Assembly: GCA_013396915.1 (NCBI GenBank) | Contig: VWZL01000467.1 | Coordinates: 287,305-351,304, forward strand | DNA: 64,000 nt | Direction: 5' to 3' | DNA from: Stercorarius parasiticus | Lineage: Eukaryota > Chordata > Aves > Charadriiformes > Stercorariidae | Part shown: positions 36,745 through 51,142 of the stretch, piece by piece | Position numbering within the stretch: position 1 is the first letter of the stretch | Layout of the letters: each line of letters opens with the position of its first letter | Translations under genes and position numbers: made by a program | The notes under the pieces: generated by a model | Seen by the model: only the letters and a program-made list of their open reading frames with translations | Databases searched by the model: none | Told to the model about the DNA's origin: nothing

Positions 36745-39700
36745 GCTTCTTTTTTAAACGTGAGCCTGGTGCTGGGGGTGAGGCTCCGGACGGAGCAGCC
36801 CCTGCGGAGCATGGGCTTTAGCCAGGAACTGGATTGTGACAACTTGCCTCTTCCTAAATCAATACCGCAATACTGGCTCTGCCACAACTGCAGAGAGCCT
36901 GTGTGTTTAAAAAAAAAAAAAAAAGGAGTCCTAAGTAGATAAATAAGTGGGATATTTTGAATGCTGAAACAGCTGACGACACAATCTCCCCCAAAAAACA
37001 TTAAAGACAGGAGGAATATGTATCTCTCAGTCCTGAACGTTTGCTTGTAAATGAGAACAGGAGATAATTTTTGCAGCGCTGAGAGACACTTGGAGAATAT
37101 TTTCAGACAGACTTGAGGACAAGTGAACGAATTGATTTGCTTAAATGTATCCTTTTCTGCATTCCCAAAGTAACTGTGAGCATCCAGCTATTTATTATTT
37201 ATTTCTTCCTGATTTGTAGTTGGTAGCTGCACAAACACTTTGTACCAGCAAATTTCAGTCTGCGAGTTGTCAGTGCAAGTATTCTGCCATCAAAGCCTTA
37301 AATGAGCAAAAGGTGCACGTTATTTACGTTGGGTATCACCACCCAAATCCCCTGGGGTTTTCTCTGTTTGACTGATTGACTCAACTGAATGTGTAGCTTA
37401 GGGGGCAGGACCCCCTCCGTGGGCAGTAGAGATGGCACCCCTCATCTCTGCCATGCAACCAGCCTCGGGGCTCTGGTAGTGCCGTGGTCCAGCCCCCCTG
37501 AGACCCCACTGCCTTCCTGGGGGGACAGGAGAGATGTCCTTGATCCCACAGCTGCAAGGGGATGTCTTCAACCTAAATATACACCCTGGCCGCTGGGCCA
37601 GTATACAAAAAGGGTTGTTCTTCTTACAAAGAAAAGATCACATTCAAGGATGGGTGAGGGACATTTCTGGTGCCCAAATCCCCATATGCATCTGTGCCTG
37701 TCTTGCTTTTTACATGTGACCTTCTGAGGAGCAGCTCCCCACCAGCAATATTTGTGGAAAAGGACAAAAAACAGTGCTCAATGCATCTGAAGGTAACTCC
37801 TGCCCAGACCATGAGTTCACATTCATGGCAATGCTTTGGCAAAATTTTTAATTGCCCGTATTCTTTGTGCCCCAAGACCCACACGCAGCACCTGCTTACT
37901 ACACTTCAACACAGGACTTAGCACCGGCTCGCCAAGAGACCCCACATCCTCTGAGCTGCGGCAGCCAGCCATGTGCGCAGCTTTGCTTGCAAGCAAAAGC
38001 TCAGCAGCATGGTCTGGTGTGTGGGTGAGAATCCAGGTCTTCTACTTTTGCACATGGGGGCTCTTGACCAACGTAAATCCATTAATTTGAGTTCGCTGTG
38101 GCCTTCTCAAGGCTTGAGAATGCAAGATCTGCTGCCCTACCCAGCCTCAAACCATGGACCAGGTCCTCAACAGCTTTACTTAGCTGTACGGATGCAGACA
38201 GAGAGAGGAGGAACAAGCTCACGTGCAAGGGGCGCTGGATGCATCCCATTTAACTGCTGGTTGCAAATTTTTGACAACTGTAGCCATTATTTCCAAGATA
38301 GTTAATTCTGTAATATGCAAGTAGAATGTGGCAAAAGGCCATAGGCTAAATCATCATGAGGATCCGGATTTTGCCAAATTAGCAGCTCGAGTGGCATCAG
38401 TGTAGTTCCCATGGGGCTACAATGCTCTCGCAGCTCAGCTGCTGGTGCGGCTGCATCAGGTTAGCATGATAATAGGATCAGCTAGACATAAAAACTGGCC
38501 GCAGCAGTGCTAGCTTTCCGGTTTGACCACTTTGCTTGCGGTTGGAGCCACCGAGGTGAGAGTGAAACACTCATGGGAAAACACGGGTGTCTGGGCATCG
38601 TGCGACTGGGCAGGACAAAAGCCTGTGAGATGCATTGCTCAGTCCAAACCTGGCATTAAATTGCAGGGCTTGGGTTTCAGTTGGATTTCTTCATCTTTCT
38701 GACCAGGCACATTTAGGGGTGACCTTCCTCTCTGGAGAGAGGTGTTTGCACTGTAAGTTCACATTTTCCTTTGTTGTCCACTAGACCTGAGAGAAGTCCC
38801 ACTAGATCAGGGCACTTGTCCCTCCAACCTCACAGTGACTCCAGGAGATGGTATTTCAAATTGGCTCATAGGCAGGGGCCACCACCTGCTGTCCATTCTC
38901 CTGGTATTCCCTCAGCACCTAGAACTGTCGTACTGGGGCACTGGAGGGCACATCCCTAGGGAAGCAGAGCCAGCAATTTTTAAAACTGAGAGGAGAGTTG
39001 TAGCCCTCCAACCTGCCCCCTGTAACGCATGTATCACTTCCTGCCGACTGCTTTGTGCTTTGGTTGGAGCCCATCCTTTCCAAAAAGCCTGGGTTTGAGC
39101 TTTCCCATGAAGGACACCAATGGCACCGCCTGGTAAGTTCTTCGAAAGGTTATTTATCTTCACTGCTAGCATTTTTTATTTTACCTCCACTCTGAATTAT
39201 TTTCCTGCAGAATCTTCTGTCTGCAGAAAGTCATTGTGCTTTCCCTTGCTGGGGAAGCCTCTGCCATCACAGACCTTCTCCACACGAAGATACAGTTTTT
39301 GCCTAAAATCTCCTTCAGTGAACCTAATAGATAATGTTTCCCTTGCAAAGCACCTTTCTTCCCCAAGATCAGCTCACTCTTGCAGTTTCTCTATGCATTT
39401 TCTTTACCTCCTCGTCATCTCTTCTTGAGCCTGATCTGGTCCTCACCGCTGATGAGTACAGAAGCAGAAGGACCCATTTGGCTCACAGCTTCATGGTGCA
39501 TTGCTTACAGGCACAACACATCCACTCCTTGGGCTCCCCATTCCCACACCTCCTCTTGGCTTGCAGGGCAGATTTCACACCACTTCAGCACAGCCCCGTG
39601 GGAGCCAGACCTGCCCTCAGGCAGGGGGGAGAACTGCAAACCGCCCCGGAAAATGCTTGGAGGTACTCCCTCCTCTCGTCTTCTCTGGTGTCTACAGTGA

Positions 39701-42700
39701 TGAGAGGCGAGAGCATCAGCAAATCTTTCCCTCTCTTTTAAAAAAATGATCTGTTCTTTCAAAAGCCAAGTTAAAAGTTCTTGGCTTTACCAAAGTATTT
39801 TATTAGTGGTGAATTATTTTGACAAATATGTTTTCAAAAATCCATTTTGACTCCATGCACAGATATAAGCAGCAGCTGCACTGTAATTGTATGCATGCTG
39901 TAAGCAGAATCTAATCTTAAATGTCTCAACAGTTTTCATTTTCTCAAAAGGACAGCTTTTATTGGGCAAGAACTATCAAAAGCAGTCTTTAAAGCAGTTA
40001 AATAACATGCCAATTAAGATATCGGTGATAAATGCCACAAGATAATCTTGCAAAACTAGGAAGAAATCAGAATTTGCTGAACTGGAACCAATTCACAATT
40101 CTGAGGTTCTTCCCGACATTTCCTCAGTCTGCCTTCCTCCTCCCTGGGGGCGGCTCGCACTCATGGTCATCGCCCTCAGAGCTCCTTTGCAAAGCTGCAC
40201 ATCCAATACCACCGCCGGAATAACCAGGGATGCATGTGGCCATCGTTTGCACGCTTGGGCCATGTCTACACCATCTGTCACAGGTCAAAAGCTATTTCTG
40301 CACCCCGTGGCCGCCTGCAGAGCATTGTCAATGCACAGCTGCTGAGCTCGGCTTTTCCTGCTAATCTCCCTTCGTCAGAAACTTACATTTCCCTCTGGTA
40401 TTGAAGGACACTAGTATGGCAAGAGGTGTTTTTCTTTTATTCCTTTCAAAGCCATCCTTTCTACATTATTATTAGCAGTACATGAGTTTTCTAGTCGCTG
40501 GGTCAAGAGGGGAATTCTTCATTTCTCCCTGGGGGACATTTGCTGCCTAGGGAAAAAGGTTGCTGCCTCCACCTTCTTGATTTTGTCCCTTCACACGTCT
40601 GCGTTTGGTATGCTCTCCCTTCCTCTGCTCGCTTATTAATGGGAGAGTTTATGGCAATATCTCATGCCACTTCTCTCTGCAAATGTTATACCCGAGAGAG
40701 CATCTCCTTTAACTCTCACCAGCAAGCCAGCAGCTCAATAAAGACACTTTACATTTTCATGCTGTTATTACATAAAGTAACTGCCATCATTTCCTATTCA
40801 TAGTGGCTGCCTGGTGCCCACATTACCATAAGGACATACTGCTTTCTGTTGCCAGCCTCACACAATGCCCAGGGGAGAGTCCTGCTGCCCCGGGCCATAC
40901 CGGCATGGGGCTGGGGGTGGATCAACTGTAGCCACCTCGTGTCGGAGAGAAAAAGCACTAGGAGCCAGTAGTGATGGATGGTGGAAGCTCCTTTTCCTGC
41001 TGACAGCCCGGGAAGCAGCTTATTCAAAGGCGGCCTCTAATTCTAAGCAGGTTTTAAGGGCTGGAGGGTTTCTCATTTGCCGGGGAGCCCATCGGAGAGG
41101 CTGTCTCTGGTCATGCTCTGCAGGCTGGCGTTTCGCTCCCACAGCTGCTCTCCGCCAGGTGAAGCGGCAGTCAGCAACGCAGACCGGCGGCAGTGCCGGT
41201 GTCACCCTCTAATCTCCTTAGTGTGCTCTCAGCTCTAGCACTGGATCGTAATCAGGATGCTGGGGGCCTCCCAAGGACCGTGCCAGAGTCACAACAGGCT
41301 TTATTTTGGTCCAACTGCTTTAAAACAGACACAGAGACACATGCACCGAGGTGTGCGAAGGACAGATGGGTAGCAGGAATGAGACAGACTTGCTGTGCCC
41401 ACATCAAAGTGTGAGCAGCTTCTGGGCCTGCAGACGAGCCCTGCGGAACCAGGTCATGCTGCTCCTGCCTCCCCTGTGGAGGAGGAGGATCTGGGCAATG
41501 AAGAGGCGGAGGACTGTATCCAAACGACCCAGCAAGATAGACTGAAGTCCCTGGTTTTCTGGGTCACAAGAATGATAAATAATTCAGTCTTGCTTCAGAG
41601 CTTTGCATCCTACATCCATGTTTTCCTGGTCTTGAACTTTTCTGTCTTCAATATCTGGTCGAGGAAGATTTAGAAGATATTCATCAAGGATATTCCAGCT
41701 TTTGGAGGTGGCATATGTCTTCCTCTAGTGGATGCCTATGCCTGAGTTAGCCAGCTGTGCCTCCTGAGACAGTGGGAAGAAGCAGGTCTGGGGCATCTCA
41801 GGTTAAAAGAGGTACCTAAAATGGGTTAGATGACTCACCACCTGAAAGTACCAAATCGTCTCCACTGCTTGTACACCTACAACTCTCACAGATGTAGCAC
41901 CATGCTCCTCCGTAACCAGGTGAGATGAATCCCAAGCCCAGCAAGCTGGGCATTGCCGCATAAGCAGCAGCTCCAGCACATGGCATCCTGGAACCCCACA
42001 GGACACCTGGACAGTGGGTGCCATGGCAGGGGCTGCTTCAGTGAGGACCTGCTTGTCACTGGCACTGCTTGGCCAGCACTGCAGGAAGGCCAGCCCTGGG
42101 CATGACCAGGCAAGTAGTCTCTGCAAGGGGTCCTGCCTGCTGCAGGGGTATATGCGCAGCCCACACCACTCTCCATGGCCACGGCATCGCCCTGGCCTGG
42201 CCCTAGTGAAGATCCCAGAGCTAGGGTGACCCCAAATTAGTCTGGATACACAACAGCACAAAAGCCTCTGTGTCCCCTCCGGTCCCCATCCTGCTTTGGG
42301 TAGTGGAGCTCCCCATTGCCAGCCATACTCCTCGCCAACATAGATGTGGGCTGGGGATGGTTGGACAAGCACCAACTAGGTCTAAATTTCTAAACCCTTT
42401 TAGTGAGAGCCTCTGGGAGAGGACCGAGCTGTAGGACCCCAAATGGTCCTGGTGAGCCCAGGGGCCGCACCACTATCTGAAGTTCTCACCAGCTCCTGCC
42501 ATCTAAAGGCTTGCAGATTCCACTGGTGACCACTGGCTAGGCGGACACATAGCCTTTCTAGATCTGTATTTACTCATTTGAAAAACGTGCCTGCCAACAC
42601 TAGTGTTGCTGAGGTATTGCTGCAAAGCTCAATTAGCTAATGGCACAGAGATTCAGAGAGCGACGTGAATGGGAGGCAGTACTCAGTGCCAAGTGCTGTT

Positions 42701-44595
42701 AAGATGATTACCACATCCCAGAGTATCACCAGAGTCATGCATCCCTCATGAGCTGTAACCTGTAACAGCTTGCCTGGACCATGTCCTTTCACATCGGTAC
42801 ATGCACCAAAGGCATCCTGGCAGCAGGTGGCATTTTTTCAGCCCAAAGACAGCTAAGGTTGAGCCCACTTAGGTCAAAGATGGTGCAGGAACTCATCTGC
42901 CCAGAAAGGATGCTCAACAAGAAGGGCCCCACCTGGAGCACCAAATCCTCTTCCCATGTTCACGTGTGGTGCTCTCATGACACTGATGGTATTTGTAGAC
43001 AGGTATCTGATGGCAGAATTTCACTCTTAGACCATTTATTTCACCTTCAGGATCTTCTCAGGAGGAAAAACCACAGGTGGCTAGTCATCCCTGAATTGAA
43101 TTAGACTGTCCTTCAGCTTAATATACCCTTGCAATTATGCTGGTGTCAGCAGAGATGAAGCAGACCGATGCCTGCCATCACCAGCTGGCCAGCGCGGTGA
43201 AAGCCACCCAGCTCCCTCCGGGCTACGTCCTGCAGCGACCGTTTCTTTCTCTGCATCTGGACTAGCATCTCATGAGCTGGAAACAGGCTGTGGTGTCCAG
43301 GACCCATATCACATCTGTCTTGCCCTGACTGACATGGCAAGTAACAAGGTGAGAAACACTGGGGAAGGTTGTCAAAGTATGACCTCTTTTTACCCCCTTC
43401 TTGCATGGCAGGTGGAAAAGTGATGCTGTGCCCTGCTTCAGATGTGGCCGGAATCAGGGACAGGGCAGAGGATGTTGGTAGATCAGTGGAGAGGGGCAGG
43501 AGGTGAGAGTTAGGGGGCCAGAATATGTGCCTATAAATAATCCATAAATCTATAAATAATGATAGAAGGAGATACAGCTGGAGTTATTAACCCTGCTTAT
43601 AAAAGTTTAACTCAGTATTTCCTTGGAGCAAGACGGCACAACTCCCCTTCGTGTTGGTGGGCACATCACCCCACCGGGTCCCTCCGGGCAGGTGGTTTCT
43701 CACTAGTATAGGTTTTCAGCAGTGCTTGAAATAAATTTAAAATATGTAGCGCTGGAAATGACAACAACCAAATAAATACTTGCAGGCACATAGCACTCTT
43801 GGTTTGCCTGGGGAACGCAGTTTTAATACTGACAGTGTTGCCTCTGTTTTGGGGCACAGCCACAGGACAGACCTTATTGCTTTTCTTCCTGCCTTTGTAA
43901 ATTTAACTAAATTAATTTGATTTATATAGCCAATAAACAGGCGCTTCTGTCCCCTGCTCTCAGACACAACTGTCAAATGCACTGTTCCTGCAGCCATGTC
44001 TCCCCCAACAATAACAACGTCTTTCAGTCAAAAATAATCATTTAAAGGGGCAACTGTCCTAATTGCCTAACGTCTTAATTTCGTGTCTGTTTTCCAGCAA
44101 ATAACTAATGCTTTTCGTAACGAGATCAATTGTCATCTCTGGGGATACAACCGCCTTCTTCCTGGAATGCTTTTCACGCTGGAGGAACACACGTGGAAAC
44201 CGAGAGCAATATTGTCAGGGAAAATCCCAGCTGACGCTACGTGTCTCTGGCTGTGGTAGAGCCGAGTCCCGAGAGGCGAGCAGAGCCTGACCTCCACGCA
44301 GCCAGCGGGGATCAAGGCTGCGAGGTCCCAGCCTGGGATTTAGCTCTGCTACTTTATGCTGAAGGGAAAACTCCCGGAGCCTGCTCACCAAGAAGATTTT
44401 TCCAGCAAAAAGCGACTATTTTGAGTTAAACGTCTCCATGTGAAAACGTGCCTCTGCTGGCAGTAACAGCTGAGGGAGAGTTCCCAGTGTGATTTGTGTG
44501 TAATAGCGCCGGGACTAAAACTGCATGCGTTGCTAATCACAGTACATCAAAGAGTCTGGCAGTAATTTAAGGCTTGATTTCTTTCTTTTTTTTTT

Positions 44596-44596
44596 N
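44596..44596. other. Unresolved base (n)
   Basis: A single ambiguous base inside a poly-T run; a sequencing or consensus uncertainty. Confidence 0.97.
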
Positions 44597-47500
44597 ATTT
44601 CAATTTCTATCTGGCATTTCTTATGAAAAAAAAAAATCTGAGCCTTCAGCAAAACCTAAAAGCAGGTCAGCAAGACCATCCTGACTATATCTTGACTCAT
44701 TACTAGAAAATAAACAACTCCTGAGGATCTTTTGCCAGCAATTAGCTAGCAGGCAGCACATGGCTCCTCCCCAAGCCCTTCCACCACTGCCACCGACCCA
44801 CCGAGCTATCGCCCTCAATCAAGGAAAGCCCCATGGAGCAGATGAGTCCTGACCCACGGTCCTGAGGCCATCGTGCTCCGGCCTGGGGGGTCTCGAGAGG
44901 CTTCCTTCCAGAACGCATGCTGGTTTACATTTTAAATGGCAATTTATAAAACCGCGATACAACTAACACTGAAAATCCAACTTGTTTGAAAGCAATCCCT
45001 GTCACGCAGCATGACAATGGAATGCCTCAGGGTTTGCCTTTTCTTTTTTTTAATGTAAAGATATCAGATGATCAGCTGACTATCCCGGTGTTATTTCACC
45101 TCTCTGTATGAAGCAAGACTATCAGAGGCACTTTTCTTAATTACTCAGCAATCCCGCTGAGATTCATTTATCTCCAGGATTAAACTGTGCCAGGCATTTA
45201 AAGTGCAAACCAAATGATTGTATTAAAAGTTTGCCAGAAGGACTATCAGCATTTTATGTGTGTAACATGCCTGTTCGAATGATTTGGAAAGGTGGCTGTG
45301 ATATATTCCATTTAATTATTTCTTTCAATGGTTTTATAAATCTGCTCTCTACAGTCTACAAGCAATGTACATCTCGGTTATATATGACATGTTTGTTTTT
45401 AACTAAAAGCAAATCAATAAAGAGACTCCATTTTTTATTTAATGTTGCTATTGGGTGGCTGCTCACAATGAAAAACCCACAAATATTAGTTGAATCATAA
45501 AAACCCAAACAGGTTACTTAACAAAGCATAAAAAATAGATGCCAGCCTTTGTTTTGGAATTAGATTATGAACCATGCCCCCGCATCTGAAATGCAAAGCA
45601 GCAGAGACGGAGCTTAAGGCACGAAGCAGCATCTTCGCCCCTCTGCCTGCCAGCAGAGCGAATCAAAGGAGCCGTCCTGCCTCAGAGAGCACCTACCACC
45701 CGCCCTGGCCCCACAGCCTGGCGCAAGAAAGGAGGAGCTGTGACAAACGGCACTCCCAAAGTCCAGACCTGGAATTTTCTTGCGTTTTTCTGGATGCAAT
45801 GTGCCTGCCCCTGATCGGACCGTGGTCTGGTGTGCAGCCCAGGCGTTGCCACCTCGCCTGCGTTTCTGCCGTGCCTGCTGAGGGTGAGATGCTCCAAAGC
45901 ACAAGAACAACTGGGATATAGTCATGATGGAGGACCTGACCCCTCTGGTGATCTTGGATGACAAACTAATTTCCCTCTAATTAAAAAAAAAAAAAAAGCA
46001 TATTTGTGTTCCTCTGGAGGAAGGCTTGGCCACCCTGTGTCTCTTGGCCCTTTGCTCCCTGGCTGACCTGGAGCCCCTCAGTAGGAGGACAAAGGTGTGG
46101 ACCTGGGGACAGCAGCAACCAGGACACAGAGGGATCAGGCACAGAGAAGGTCTGGGCATTCCAGGGTGGAGAGTGCCCATGACACCTGAAGCTCAGGTGT
46201 AGGGGCACTTACAGCCCACATGGGTGTCCTCAAATCCCTTGGGAAGTCCAGCCTTTCCTAGTCCATGAGTTTTCCTGACTTGGTTTTCACTCTTGCAACC
46301 CCATTAACCTTCCACCACCAGTCCTGGAGCGGTGATCTCTTGCCTCCCGTGGTGTGTCTGGAAGTGGCCACATCTATAGATGAGATGGACTTCTCCACCT
46401 TGAAGATCAGGGCAAGGAGAGTGGTGGAGGAGGAAAACGGCACCCGGATGAATTCGCAGTTAGCAGTTATTGCAATATTACTGGTTTTCATCATGAGAAA
46501 GCCTGAGCAAAAAGAGGACTTAAATAGCTTTTGCTTCTTGTACATCTGCCTTTTCCGCGATTTGCAGATCCCTTCAATTAACTTCCACTGGAGAAGAGAA
46601 AGCCCTTCTAGATCATTTTCCAAGGCTTTGTAACTAATGTAAGTGGAGCCCTGAGGGGCGTTCGATTTGTGTTAGAGTGTCAGTCTCATTTATGGTTAAT
46701 TTGGGACGGATCCACTCCACTTTGCTTTGCTGGACTGTAGCACGGAGTCAGATCTGTTTATGAGATGCACTTTATTACCAGCAGAGGTACCCTCAGAGCA
46801 CTACATCAATTTACAAGTACTTAGTCGCTGCTTTCCCTTAACCCTCTGACTGCCAGCATATTTGCATATGATAAGTTAAATAAACAGTAGTCCCTGGCTG
46901 ACTGGGGCAAATGGCAATTTCTTTAGCTAGTGGATCCTAATGAGATAGGAACAAGGCATCCATCCATATCCTACTAATACCGTCGTTGCAACATGATATT
47001 TCAGCTGAGGATCCCTGGGATCTTTATGTCACAGTGCAAGGGACAGAAAGGATGTGGGGGTGGGTCAAAAGTAAGTACCTGAGCCTCCCTCTGCAGATGG
47101 ACATGGGGGTTGCGTGACCCATCGCTGCCTGCACAAAAGGTCTGGGCAGTGGCTGGAAGAGCACCTGGAAGAAAGCCCACATGTCCCAAATTTCAGAGCT
47201 CTGCTCCCCTCTCCAGCTCCAGCCTCCTCCTGCTTCCTAGAGTCAGAAGTCAATGGGGAATCATTCAAGTGGTTTCACCCCAATCCAAGAACACCATGAA
47301 ATCCCACTGGTCTCCTGGATGTTTTAAAAGATGCTGTGAGCCCTCCGCAGGGGCTGAGCTGGGGAGAGCTAACCCTTCCACCATGGCACCATCCCCACGA
47401 GTGGCAGAGAGGGAGAGGGGTGTTTGGGGGGAAGGAGGCAAAGTAAATAGAAATGAAACAGTGTAAAAAAGGAGCTCAGGCTCAGGTGTGACTCGATCTG

Positions 47501-50059
47501 CTAGAGCGGAGAAAATTGTCCCTGATGTTTTTCAGTGCAAAACAGCTTTTTCACTCAATAAACATTTTCAAGGACACAATATTTTCAATGATTTTTCATG
47601 GTCTGAAAAGTTCTCATTGACGAGAAACTCACAAATATTTCCATTTCTCAAGCTCTGGGTTTCTGATGGAGAAAGTTGAAAAAACACCAGCAGGGACAAA
47701 AAAAGTCCCTAAATCCATGGGGGCAAAAAAAAAATCCCTATCAGCTCTGGCTGCAGTATAGAAACAACCCTGCAGATAGGACCCAGGAACAATTTCCATC
47801 CTATATTTGCTCACTTCACGGGCAAGGAAAACTTTCCCCTTTGTTAGGTCTGCAGAGCAGGCTTCCTCTGACATCCTCATGAGAGGCAGTAATGGTTACA
47901 CCCCATAGCACAAGGCAGAGGTGGTGACTTTCTGTCCTACGTCAAGATCAGCCGCCTTCTAGACTCTTACCGGAAAATAATGTGAGAGGAGAGAAATGGA
48001 CCCCTACTGTACCAGCTTTTGGGCCATTTTTCTGCTCCAGTCAGACTTCGATGAAAGTTGGGGCAGCACAAAGGGGCAGTAAAACAGGGATCTGCAGGAA
48101 ATGACAACAGAGGGTGTGTCAAGAGGGTTTAAATGAACAGCTTACATCGGATGGAGAAGTAAATGCGGTTAACACAAAGCATTTTAAAGCCAATGGTAAA
48201 TGACAACTATGTTCCTTTGCTCCTTATTATTAAATCGCGTTGGACTAATCTGGCTTTAAGTGGTATTTCTGTCTCTCTCCTCTGTCACACAGATGCATCA
48301 TTCCTGTGAAGCGCTGCTGTGATACCTTTCACGTGAGCTTCAACCAGCAGTGTGGGATCAGCCTCTGTTTGCAGAGGTTTCTCTACCCTACTGCTCTCAC
48401 AGATTGTGTTTCTAGATATTACATGGGAAAAAGATGTTTGCGAAACTGGGGCTTGGCTGATTCTGTTCTTCCTAATCAAAATCTGACTACCTTGGAGAAA
48501 TGTTCTCCTCGTGAAAATTGCAGTGTACCATCACCAGGAAAAATTGTGTTGGTCGACCTTGGAGAAGACAGTAACAAAGAGGTGACTTTAAGAAAGTCCG
48601 CTTTTATTATGGCCACCCTGAAGAATGAAAGGAACAGCCCTGTATTGCTCTTGTGGAAGTCGCTCTAAAACTGTAAATGAAAAGTCATTTTCCCCCGATC
48701 TCTCAGGTCATTTGGACAACTTTCAGTTATTCTCTTCTGGACCTCAAAGATGAACTGAAAAAAAAAAGGAAGTTAAAATAGCAGCAATTCCTGGAAATTA
48801 TCCTGAGCTTTCTGGCATGGTCCTAGTAACAGAAGCAGAATGCCTGCATTCAGCATTTGGCATTGATTGAATATATAGATTGGTGATGTCTCAGCTTCTG
48901 TTTTAATCTTTCCATTACCTATGGTATTTTTTACAGGCAAAGCCTTATTATTTACAAAATAATTTCTATCAGCCTTCAAATAGAGGAGAAGCTGCAGCGT
49001 CTTAATGGAAGGTAAATTACTGGTGCTTTCACAGCCAGAGCCTCTCCCTGGTCTGATGGAAAGGGTAACCATTTAGCACCTCCCCAGCCTGAGCACCGTT
49101 TTCCAAGTCAATGAAAATTTGTCAAAATTTGTCACCATAGATTCAATAGTGGGACAAGCTTCTCCACATCTGCTGTGAGGGATGGTCACTCCAGGCCAAA
49201 GGGGGCTAAGTTTTTAGCAGTGGGGAAATCCCATATGGGGAGAGCATCTGGCAGGGGAATGACTTGCAGGGACACATGTGTTGGCCTGCCAACTTATCTA
49301 CTAGCACCAATGGCCCCGGTCCTGGTGACGGCCACCCCTTGGCTGCCAGGTGGGGGCTGTTGGCCACCAGGGTAACTCGGGTGATCTCTCTCCACCTCCC
49401 TCCCCCAAAGCAAATGAACAATTTCACTTGAGCGCCAAAATCGGATTCCAGCCGAGGTGTCTAGGTGGGGAAGGCAATTGCTTTAATCCATTAAGCTACT
49501 TTAGCTCCTCGCCTTTATCTGAAACTCACAGACAGAAAGTGTCACTGGGAACTTGACGGACTTAACCGCTTAGTGCAATCAGCGCTCCCATGTGCAAATT
49601 GGGGTTTCTTGGTTACGTCACTTAGAAAGGAAAATGGGCAAAAAGAAAAGGCTCTATTACAACCTTGGATGCACCATTTTGGAACCAAATCCTCATCAGA
49701 CAACCCGTGCCAGCCAAAAAGCATCTCAGAAGATCATGGGGACAGGAGTGGTGTGGAGTGTTTGATCTGAAAATGGCTGCAAGCCTGAGAGCCTGTCTGT
49801 TTTTAAAAGCCAATCAAATCCAACACAGATCCTAAAAAGTGTGGAGTCAGTTAAGTCAGTGGGAGTGCCAGCAGACACTGGGGTGACATGTTGATTTTCC
49901 TGTCTCTTCCTGTTATTTGGTAAACCAGAGGCATCCCACACCTCCAGCTGTCACAGATCCACAATTTAAAGTGTGCACTGGCATCGCAGCATTTGGATGA
50001 CTGCTAACGGTGCATAATGAGAGTCACTTTTGGCACCAGGTTTTTGAAGCCCTCCCCCC

Positions 50060-50068
50060 NNNNNNNNN
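50060..50068. other. Small assembly gap inside a C-rich tract
   Basis: Nine N bases flanked on the left by CCCTCCCCCC and on the right by CCCCCCCCGCCCC. The true length is unknown. The reverse strand is G-rich, and such tracts often drop out of sequencing because they form G-quadruplexes. Confidence 0.95.
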
Positions 50069-51142
50069 CCCCCCCCGCCCCGGCTATTATTGTGCTTAGA
50101 TTTTTGACAAGAGGGAAGGATAGAACCCACCTCCAGTTCTGCCTGTGGGTGGGCAGCAGACACGAGGCTCAGACGACCCCTCTCCATCCTGCATCCTTGT
50201 ACTGCCTCAGCCCCAAATTTCCACACAAAAGCCACAGAGGGATTGGGGAGAATTTGGGAAAGGACATAGAGCTGGCACCAAAGGTGGTGGCAGCTCCCCA
50301 GGCTCTCAGGTGAAACTGCTGCAGCAGCAGGACCCTCTCCCCAAGGATTGAGCCTTGGGATGCCTTATCCCTACCTCAGGCCCCTTCTCAAAGGCATCTT
50401 GAAACCTTGGCCAGACCTCTCAAAGCCCTTGTGTCCCATCCCCACCACACCAGCCAACTTGACACAAAACCTAAAGTGCTTCATTACCCTTCGCAAGATT
50501 ATTAAAGTCAATGAAGTGGGAGACTCTGGGGGGGTGAAGTCTACGTCCAGTGTCACTAAATCAGGGAGTGCTGTAACATCTCAACAACGTGCCCTCTTAC
50601 AAGGCTTTGAAAGTCAAAGACAGAGGAACTGGGAAGATTTCTTGTTGTATTGACCTTTATAAGCCACTTAGGCATTTTCTTCCATAAGGAGTCCCTTCTA
50701 CGTTTTGCTCTGACACCCTGACCAGCTGCCAGGGTGCCCAGTTTGCCCCCTTCATTCCCTGGATGAGGAGATGACTGATCTTTGGTAGCTTCACCCCCGC
50801 CTGTGTTTTACTGGGGAACAGTGTTCTGCCCCTATGTCCGCTGAGACTACCTCAAAACAGTGGTCATTACCCAGAGTTTCCCTTCATCCATCCCTCCTGA
50901 CTTCTTTTTCCTTACACACTCAGACCTAGGGCTCCTTTTTCTTACTATTTTTTTCCTTCTCATTCTTTTTCCCCTGCAAGTTGCCAAAATCTGGCTTTTA
51001 TGGCCCTTCTCTCACCTTAGGGTCAGGGCTTTGTTCTTTCCCTGGGTGACAGTCACCAGCCTAGGACTTAGCAGGCTGGCAGAAGAGACAGAGCAGCGGT
51101 GCCCTGGGGGAGACACCACAGCCACTTGCAGAACAATGGAGA

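Larger units (their letters stand above)
36661..51142. other. Long non-coding stretch upstream of the candidate gene
   Basis: About 14.5 kb with no recognised gene, RNA gene, CR1 or LTR. It holds poly-T/poly-A runs (36719-36744, 36909-36924, 44586-44600, 45983-45996), two unresolved-base sites, and AT-rich stretches around 44020-44110, 45030-45500 and 48120-48260. Overlapping forward and reverse open frames of about 120 codons at 46258-46633 have no recognisable domain. Confidence 0.5.

Noticed and set aside
36719..36924. T-run and A-run about 180 bp apart, considered as a retropseudogene or SINE
   Set aside because: No recognisable body, no target duplication; the homopolymers are better explained as independent runs.
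41803..42375. Reverse open frame of about 190 codons
   Set aside because: GC-rich, Trp/Cys/Pro-rich random-like peptide without a domain or splice signals.
46258..46633. Forward and reverse open frames of about 120 codons over the same DNA
   Set aside because: Neither peptide is recognisable; coincident openness on both strands points to chance.
48293..48331. Possible small exon after a pyrimidine tract and CACACAG, followed by a GTGAGC donor
   Set aside because: Only 39 bases, no conserved peptide, no partner exons; such acceptor-donor pairs are common by chance.
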